Assembly (NCBI GenBank): GCA_964609625.1 | Contig: CAZSRS010000077.1 | Coordinates: forward strand, 1-10,870 | Direction of reading: 5' to 3' | DNA: 10,870 nucleotides | From: G963674665 sp964609625 | Lineage (GTDB): Bacteria; Desulfobacterota; Desulfovibrionia; Desulfovibrionales; Desulfovibrionaceae | In this document: positions 7,486-10,870 of the stretch, in pieces | Position numbering within the stretch: the stretch's first letter is position 1 | Layout of the letters: each line of letters opens with the position of its first letter | Notes under the pieces: generated by a model | Seen by the model: only the letters and a program-made list of their open reading frames with translations | Databases searched by the model: none | Told to the model about the DNA's origin: nothing | Translations under genes and position numbers: made by a program

Positions 7486-7923
7486 ATGAATAGCGACAGA
7501 ATGGCCTTGAAAAGCAGTAGCGGATTTTCACTTATAGAGATACTGATTGTTGTCGTCATCGTGGGATTACTCGCCGGTCTTGTCGGGCCGGAGCTTTTCA
7601 GTCGTCTGGGTAAGGTCAAAGCCACGGCGGCAAAGGCCCAGATCGAACAATTGTCCGCGGCTCTCGACTCCTACAGACTGGACATGGGCAGCTACCCCAT
7701 AACCAGTCAGGGACTCGTCGTCCTTGTGGAGCCCCCCCAGCAGAACCAGGACTCATGGACCGGTCCATACCTCAGGAAGGGCAAGATCCCGCTCGATCCC
7801 TGGGGGGAGGCATACCGCTACCGGTCACCGGGCGAGCACGGAGACTTCGACCTTTTTTCCTACGGCGCGGACAAACAACCCGGTGGAGAGGGTGAGGACG
7901 CGGACGTGGCCAACTGGGATTGA
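7486..7923 (+). CDS. gspG: Major pseudopilin GspG
   Basis: A 145-residue major pseudopilin, the shaft subunit of the T2SS pseudopilus. The leader of 13 residues ends SSSG. Cleavage after Gly13 gives FSLIEILIVVVIVGLLAG with glutamate at +5. The globular domain has the full family signature: LDSYRLDMGSYPITSQGL (about 60-77), YLRKGKIPLDPWGEAYRY (about 95-112), SPGEHGDFDLFSYGADKQ (about 114-131) and GGEGEDADVANWD at the C-terminus, which includes the calcium-binding loop of GspG. The length is canonical. The start is fixed by GGAG 7 nt upstream; the frame is open further upstream, but that part is antisense to gspE. It leads the right-hand operon, divergent from gspE, with the next gene 5 nt downstream. 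Confidence 0.96.
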   Translation: MNSDRMALKSSSGFSLIEILIVVVIVGLLAGLVGPELFSRLGKVKATAAKAQIEQLSAALDSYRLDMGSYPITSQGLVVLVEPPQQNQDSWTGPYLRKGKIPLDPWGEAYRYRSPGEHGDFDLFSYGADKQPGGEGEDADVANWD

Positions 7924-7928
7924 CGCTC

Positions 7929-8441
7929 ATGTCCTCGAGATCGCTTGCTCTCCGCATTATGGCAGTGTTGTTGCCCCTGGTCGCCTGCCTGCCGACGTAC
8001 CTGATCGCTGCGGACCCCGCCATCGTCGAGCAGAATCTTTTTTCCCCAGAACGAAAGGCGGAGCAGCGCGGCCTAGCGCCCGAAACCAGGCCTGCGCCAC
8101 CTCCGGTGCTACAGGAAGACGCCATCCTCTTGCGAGGAGTCAGTATCCATGACCATGCGCGGTGGGCCTTGTTGTCGATTCGCACCAATCTCCTGCCCCA
8201 GGACCGCACAGGTGAAAAAGGTGCCACACCACCCGGCCGGGGCAAGGTCAGGCCCCAGGCGACGCCCAGAAACCGCGCGGGAACCCGGGAGCGAACCACC
8301 CTCTTGGTGCGGGAAGGCGACACGATTGGGGAGTTCCTGCTGCAGACCGTGGCACCGGATCATGTACTGCTCGTACAAGACGGCAGCACGCTGCACCTGG
8401 AACTGCGCGGCCCGGCACGGAAAGAGCGCGCCGTCCCATGA
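7929..8441 (+). CDS. GspC/PilP-like homology-region protein, possibly a lipoprotein
   Basis: A 170-residue envelope protein. The N-terminus has arginines at 4 and 9, a hydrophobic core and Leu-Val-Ala-Cys with the cysteine at 20, a lipobox match. Then comes AIVEQNLFSPER (31-42), a motif typical of the entrance to GspC/PilP homology-region domains, a Pro-rich stretch (50-60), and a beta-rich domain: AILLRGVSIHDHARWALLSI (65-84) and TTLLVREGDTIGEFLLQTVAPD, then VLLVQDGSTLHLEL (about 123-159). In T2SS and type IV pili such domains bind the secretin periplasmic N-domains and connect it to the inner-membrane platform. A basic, Pro/Gly-rich stretch of about 30 residues (91-122) interrupts the domain. 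No PDZ or coiled-coil domain follows. The ATG at 7929 is preferred over an in-frame TTG at 7920 overlapping the gspG stop. The stop overlaps the next start as ATGA. Confidence 0.72.
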   Translation: MSSRSLALRIMAVLLPLVACLPTYLIAADPAIVEQNLFSPERKAEQRGLAPETRPAPPPVLQEDAILLRGVSIHDHARWALLSIRTNLLPQDRTGEKGATPPGRGKVRPQATPRNRAGTRERTTLLVREGDTIGEFLLQTVAPDHVLLVQDGSTLHLELRGPARKERAVP

Positions 8442-9394
8442 AGACCGACACGCAATCCCACGGCAATGGACGGGCTGCGGTCGCAATGACTTTCGGCCTC
8501 CTGTCGCTGTTGGTGCTGGTGATCATCCTGAAGACTCCGGCAGCCATAGTAACGGACGGACGCTTCTGGATGGAGGAAGGCTCGTTCTTTTTCCAGCGCA
8601 TCTGCCCCCGCGGTTTGGTGGAGGGATTCTTCTACGTCCACGAAGGACGCCTGGAATTGCCCGCCAACGTGCTGGTGAGTCTTTCGCGCCTTGCAGGCCT
8701 GGAAAAAGCGCCCCTCGTGACCGCGTACGGCTCCTTGGTTTTGCAGTCCCTGCCCTTGATCCTGCTCGTTCTGCAACGCCGCCGGCTGGATCTCGGAGCG
8801 CTAGCCTGCGCCATCCTCGTCGTGCTCCACGCCTGCCTCCCTCAAGCGGATGAAGTCTGGGCCAATGCCATCAACCTGCACTTCCATTTCTCGCTGCTCG
8901 CGGCGCTGGTGCTCATGCTCCCCACCCAGCAGACCCGCCCCTGGCGATGGAGCATGCGCGCCGCGGCGCTGGCCTCGGGTCTGTCCGGCGCACCGGCCTG
9001 CGTGCTCGCGCCGCTGTTCGTCTGGCGTGCCTGGCGCGAAAAGGACAACGAGCGGGGAATCCAGGCCGTGCTCATCGCAACCGCGGCCCTGTTGCAGCTC
9101 ATGTTGCAACTGACGGCCGATGATCTGTCCCCCCGTCAGTTCAGCATCGATTTCGAACAGTTCGGCATAATCGTGGCTACCCAGCAATTCCTCGCCCCCC
9201 TGTTTGGCGTGGGGCACGTAATGGAGTGGCTCACACCCCTCAGACGCAATGCAGGTGGGGAGTTCGCGGCCTTGCCCCTGATCCTCTCGGCCGTGGCGGC
9301 CTACGCCTGCTTTTTCGGCGCTACTTACAGGAGGGGGGCGGCTTCTCTTCATGGACTGGTTGGAGCGGTGTTGCTGGTCGCCCGGCCCTGGTGA
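8438..9394 (+). CDS. Polytopic inner-membrane protein, N-terminal 318 residues; open frame ends early, probable frameshift
   Basis: An integral membrane protein with about eight hydrophobic segments (roughly 14-34, 93-113, 119-134, 150-162, 174-196, 207-224, 245-258, 278-296). After the first helix comes a conserved-looking loop, TDGRFWMEEGSFFF (39-52), then HEGRLELPANVL (68-79). It resembles the (A)E-(D/E)-G loop of large bacterial membrane proteins, sometimes grouped with GtrII-like glucosyltransferases, whose acidic residues act on polyprenyl-phosphate sugars. I cannot assign the family firmly. The frame hits TGA at 9392 just after GLVGAVLLVA, in the middle of a hydrophobic helix. The coding sense continues in frame +1 (ALVTRRENLADMTYQLRGLR, about 9386-9435) and then returns to the first frame up to 9808. 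The ATG overlaps the preceding stop as ATGA. The full product would be about 456 residues. Confidence 0.6.
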   Translation: MKTDTQSHGNGRAAVAMTFGLLSLLVLVIILKTPAAIVTDGRFWMEEGSFFFQRICPRGLVEGFFYVHEGRLELPANVLVSLSRLAGLEKAPLVTAYGSLVLQSLPLILLVLQRRRLDLGALACAILVVLHACLPQADEVWANAINLHFHFSLLAALVLMLPTQQTRPWRWSMRAAALASGLSGAPACVLAPLFVWRAWREKDNERGIQAVLIATAALLQLMLQLTADDLSPRQFSIDFEQFGIIVATQQFLAPLFGVGHVMEWLTPLRRNAGGEFAALPLILSAVAAYACFFGATYRRGAASLHGLVGAVLLVARPW

Positions 9395-9463
9395 CCAGGC
9401 GCGAGAATCTGGCCGACATGACCTACCAGTTGCGCGGATTGCGCTATTTTTTACGCCCCGAAC

Positions 9464-9808
9464 ATGCTCTTGCTCGTGCTCGCCGCCTGCGTCTGCAGCC
9501 GCTGTCCAGGCAGGCTCGCGTCCACCCCTCCCATGCAGCGTGGCTTGGCCGTTGCCCTGGCGCTGTGGGCCCTTGGCACTGGCCTGCTGCTCAATTTCCC
9601 CATGGCCAGACACTTTGCCTCGGGTCCCCCCTGGCAGACGCAGATACGTGAGATTCGGACACGGAGCGCGGAGCCGGGGACTGCACTGCGCCTGGACATC
9701 TGGCCAACGGGCATGCGCATGCACCTGCCACGTGAATGCCTCGAACGGTGCGATTCAAGCGACGACACCTCCCCATTGCCTCGGGAAAGCAAGGAAAGCA
9801 GAGAGTGA
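9464..9808 (+). pseudogene. C-terminal part of the same membrane protein, separated by two frame changes
   Basis: From about 9422 to the TGA at 9806-9808 the original frame is open again. It encodes a hydrophobic helix MLLLVLAACVC, a second helix LAVALALWALGTGLLLNF, a W-rich periplasmic-looking segment (GPPWQTQIREI) and an ending around LDIWPTGMRMHL. The ending resembles the terminal segment of the same large membrane-protein group as the preceding feature. The best join is RYFYAPNMLLLVL, obtained if the six-T run at 9435-9442 had five Ts. As written this piece has an ATG at 9464 but no convincing Shine-Dalgarno of its own. I therefore read it as the 3' part of the gene starting at 8438, either broken in this strain or split by base-call errors. 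Its stop overlaps the next start as GTGA. Confidence 0.55.
9791..9795 (+). promoter_or_regulatory. Shine-Dalgarno site that sets the glycosyltransferase start
   Basis: AAGGA, 9 nt before GTG 9805. It places the start at GTG rather than at the in-frame ATG 9736, whose product would carry 23 extra basic residues ahead of the conserved VVVLPTYNEAG opening. Confidence 0.65.
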
Positions 9809-10554
9809 ACAGGGCAGTGGTCGTACTCCCGACCTACAACGAGGCCGGCACAATCGCGCTGGTTGCGGCCGGAATCGTCACGCAGCAACAGCGAATTCCC
9901 TCCCATGAACTGCACCTCCTGGTCGTGGACGACAACTCGCCGGACGGAACAGGAGGCGTGGTGCGGGAGATGATGCGTACTACCCCCCGCATCCACCTGC
10001 TTTCCGGCAGCCGCTCCGGCCTGGGTAACGCCTACAAGCGCGGTATCGCCCATGCCCTGGAACACCTCTCCCCGGACCTCGTGATCCAGATGGACGGCGA
10101 CTTGCAACACGACCCGGCCATGTTGCCCCTCTTTGTCCACCACGCCCTGCAAGGCTATTCCCTGGTGATCGGATCCCGTTTCACCGCTGGGGGGCGAACG
10201 CCCGGCATGCCGCTGCGCAGATACCTGCTCAGCGTCGTGGGGAACGGGATGCTACGGTTGATGAGCGCTGCGCCCCCTGTGCGCGACTGCACGTCCGGCT
10301 TCCGTTGCATGACGGCCGAACTGCTGCGCGCCTGCGACGCCACCAGGCTCCCCGGCCGTGGCTATGCCTACCAGGCCGTTTTACTCTTGGCCATGCTGGA
10401 GAATGGGGCGGCTGCTATCGAGATCCCGATTGAGTTCCAGCGCCGCAGCAAGGGCCGATCCAAGCTTACATTCCGTGACCAGTTCGAGTTTGCCATGAAC
10501 CTCGTGGCACTTGGATTCAAGAATGCAACCAGACTTGCGTTATTCTTGAAATAA
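9805..10554 (+). CDS. Family 2 glycosyltransferase, polyprenyl-phosphate mannose/hexose synthase type
   Basis: A 249-residue GT-A fold enzyme of the DPM1-like group. It transfers a hexose (mannose in the best-known members) from a nucleotide sugar to a polyprenyl phosphate on the inner face of the membrane. Motifs in order: VVVLPTYNEAGTI (5-17), LLVVDDNSPDGTG (38-50), GLGNAYKRGIAHAL (72-85), metal-binding DLVIQMDGDLQHDP (91-104, with D97 and D99), VIGSRFTAGG (121-130), VRDCTSGFRC (159-168) and RRSKGRSKL (213-221). No C-terminal transmembrane segments are present, so it is the short soluble or peripheral form, and its length is typical. The start is GTG 9805 overlapping the upstream stop as GTGA. 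Together with the membrane protein it could make and use a lipid-linked sugar. The sugar and acceptor cannot be told from sequence. Confidence 0.88.
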   Translation: MNRAVVVLPTYNEAGTIALVAAGIVTQQQRIPSHELHLLVVDDNSPDGTGGVVREMMRTTPRIHLLSGSRSGLGNAYKRGIAHALEHLSPDLVIQMDGDLQHDPAMLPLFVHHALQGYSLVIGSRFTAGGRTPGMPLRRYLLSVVGNGMLRLMSAAPPVRDCTSGFRCMTAELLRACDATRLPGRGYAYQAVLLLAMLENGAAAIEIPIEFQRRSKGRSKLTFRDQFEFAMNLVALGFKNATRLALFLK

Positions 10555-10650
10555 GTGCATCCTGAATCAAGTAAAACATGCATAATATTACAATTTTATA
10601 TCAATTATTACATTTATCATGGAAAGTTACATTTTCCTTGTAATTTTGTA

Positions 10651-10680
10651 TTGAAATCAGTAGAAATATCACAGTTATAA
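10651..10680 (+). promoter_or_regulatory. Candidate sigma-70 promoter for the right-edge gene
   Basis: TTGAAA (10651-10656), 18 nt, TTATAA (10675-10680), in AT-rich DNA that could supply an UP element. It would leave a leader of about 110 nt before GTG 10796. In sequence this AT-rich, near-matches arise by chance, so the call is tentative. Confidence 0.35.
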
Positions 10681-10785
10681 GCATTTCTGAGTAGTATAAA
10701 CAAAAAAATGCTTGCATGCATTGATTTTTCGCTATATCGCACATACCTGTTCGTTCATGCCCAGGCGATTTTACTTCTTCTTCCT

Positions 10786-10791
10786 GGAGGT
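10786..10791 (+). promoter_or_regulatory. Shine-Dalgarno site of the right-edge gene
   Basis: GGAGGT, 4 nt before GTG 10796. It is what identifies the short open frame at the edge as a likely gene. Confidence 0.65.
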
Positions 10792-10795
10792 CCTC

Positions 10796-10870
10796 GTGCG
10801 ATACCGCGCTGCTGCACTGCTCCCGGTCCTGGTTCTCGTCCTGCTTCTTTGCAGCCTCTTCTTCCTTTCC
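10796..10870 (+). CDS. N-terminus of an exported or membrane-anchored protein (partial, runs off the right edge)
   Basis: From GTG 10796 the frame is open for 25 codons to the window end. It encodes MRYRAAALLPVLVLVLLLCS and further hydrophobic residues: two arginines, then a long uninterrupted hydrophobic core, as in a signal peptide or signal anchor. The cysteine at residue 19 follows LLL rather than a good lipobox, so a lipoprotein is possible but not favoured. The start is supported by GGAGGT just upstream. It is separated from the glycosyltransferase by a 241-bp AT-rich region and so is probably a separate transcription unit. The function cannot be guessed from what is visible. Confidence 0.55.
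   Translation, partial: MRYRAAALLPVLVLVLLLCSLFFLS

Larger units (their letters stand above)
10555..10795 (+). other. AT-rich intergenic region with inverted repeats
   Basis: This 241-bp stretch carries no convincing gene. By hand count bases 10561-10740 contain 47 G or C in 180 (26%), in sharp contrast to the GC-rich genes on both sides. It holds an inverted repeat ATTACAA (10587-10593) / TTGTAAT (10638-10644) that encloses a smaller GGAAA/TTTCC hairpin (10621-10637). It also holds two CATGCA-containing words (near 10577 and 10715) and an imperfect AAATGC/GCATT hairpin around 10706-10722 followed by TTTTT. No strong GC-rich terminator follows the glycosyltransferase. The composition suits an upstream control region for the next gene, possibly bound by a nucleoid protein. 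Confidence 0.6.

Noticed and set aside
9384..9445. Programmed ribosomal frameshifting in the membrane-protein gene
   Set aside because: Two opposite shifts would be needed within about 60 bp. The first site lacks a slippery heptamer, and only the second has a homopolymer. Mutation or base-call error is simpler.
8801..9724. Minus-strand open frame of 307 codons opposite the membrane protein
   Set aside because: The translation is rich in His, Gln and Arg without hydrophobic segments or motifs; the plus strand gives clear transmembrane helices and tight gene junctions.
10700..10731. Rho-independent terminator at the AAATGC/GCATT hairpin
   Set aside because: The stem is only about 5 bp, AT-rich and 150 bp beyond the stop; too weak to call.
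10555..10795. Attachment site or insertion-sequence remnant in the AT-rich region
   Set aside because: There is no flanking direct repeat of useful length, no tRNA and no transposase or integrase fragment.

Overview
The window is dominated by a type II secretion system (T2SS) locus of a Gram-negative bacterium with a fairly GC-rich genome. Genes run close-packed on two divergent strands. Recognition rests on protein signatures: the GspE ATPase boxes and tetracysteine motif, the GspF fold, class III (prepilin-type) signal sequences on five pseudopilins, and a textbook GspG C-terminus. The GspL, GspM and GspC counterparts look closer to the PilN, PilO and PilP proteins of type IV pili than to enterobacterial Gsp proteins. 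That style of T2SS, the base composition and the gene packing would fit a Desulfovibrionales-like member of the Desulfobacterota. This taxonomic guess is low-confidence inference.

Left arm (minus strand, read from about 7.4 kb down to base 1): gspE, gspF, gspH, gspI, gspJ, gspK, gspL and gspM, then the first 78 codons of a lipoprotein that is probably the secretin GspD and runs off the window. Adjacent genes overlap by 1-4 nt (ATGA, GTGA, TTGA or TGATG junctions) or lie within 11 nt, so this reads as one translationally coupled operon. It is preceded by an exact consensus sigma-70 promoter (TTGACA, 17 nt, TATAAT) at 7463-7435.

Right arm (plus strand, 7486-10554): gspG (major pseudopilin), a GspC/PilP-like homology-region protein, a polytopic membrane protein, and a family 2 glycosyltransferase of the polyprenyl-phosphate-mannose/hexose synthase type. 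Spacing is 5 nt, then ATGA, then GTGA, so two probable cell-envelope glycosylation genes appear co-transcribed with T2SS genes. The membrane protein is interrupted in the sequence as given: two compensating frame changes within about 60 bp (around 9375-9392 and at the T-run near 9435) are needed to join its N- and C-terminal parts.

Right edge: after the glycosyltransferase comes a 241-bp intergenic region. Its core (10561-10740) is 26% G+C by hand count, and it carries nested inverted repeats and a plausible promoter. It leads to the first 25 codons of a new gene (GTG at 10796, strong Shine-Dalgarno) starting with a signal peptide or membrane anchor.

How the parts work together: GspE drives the GspF/L/M inner-membrane platform, on which GspG polymerises beneath a GspH-I-J-K tip. 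The GspC/PilP-like protein would link the platform to the secretin in the outer membrane. The prepilin peptidase (GspO) and the rest of the secretin are not in this window. No RNA genes, CRISPR arrays, insertion sequences or tRNAs were seen.
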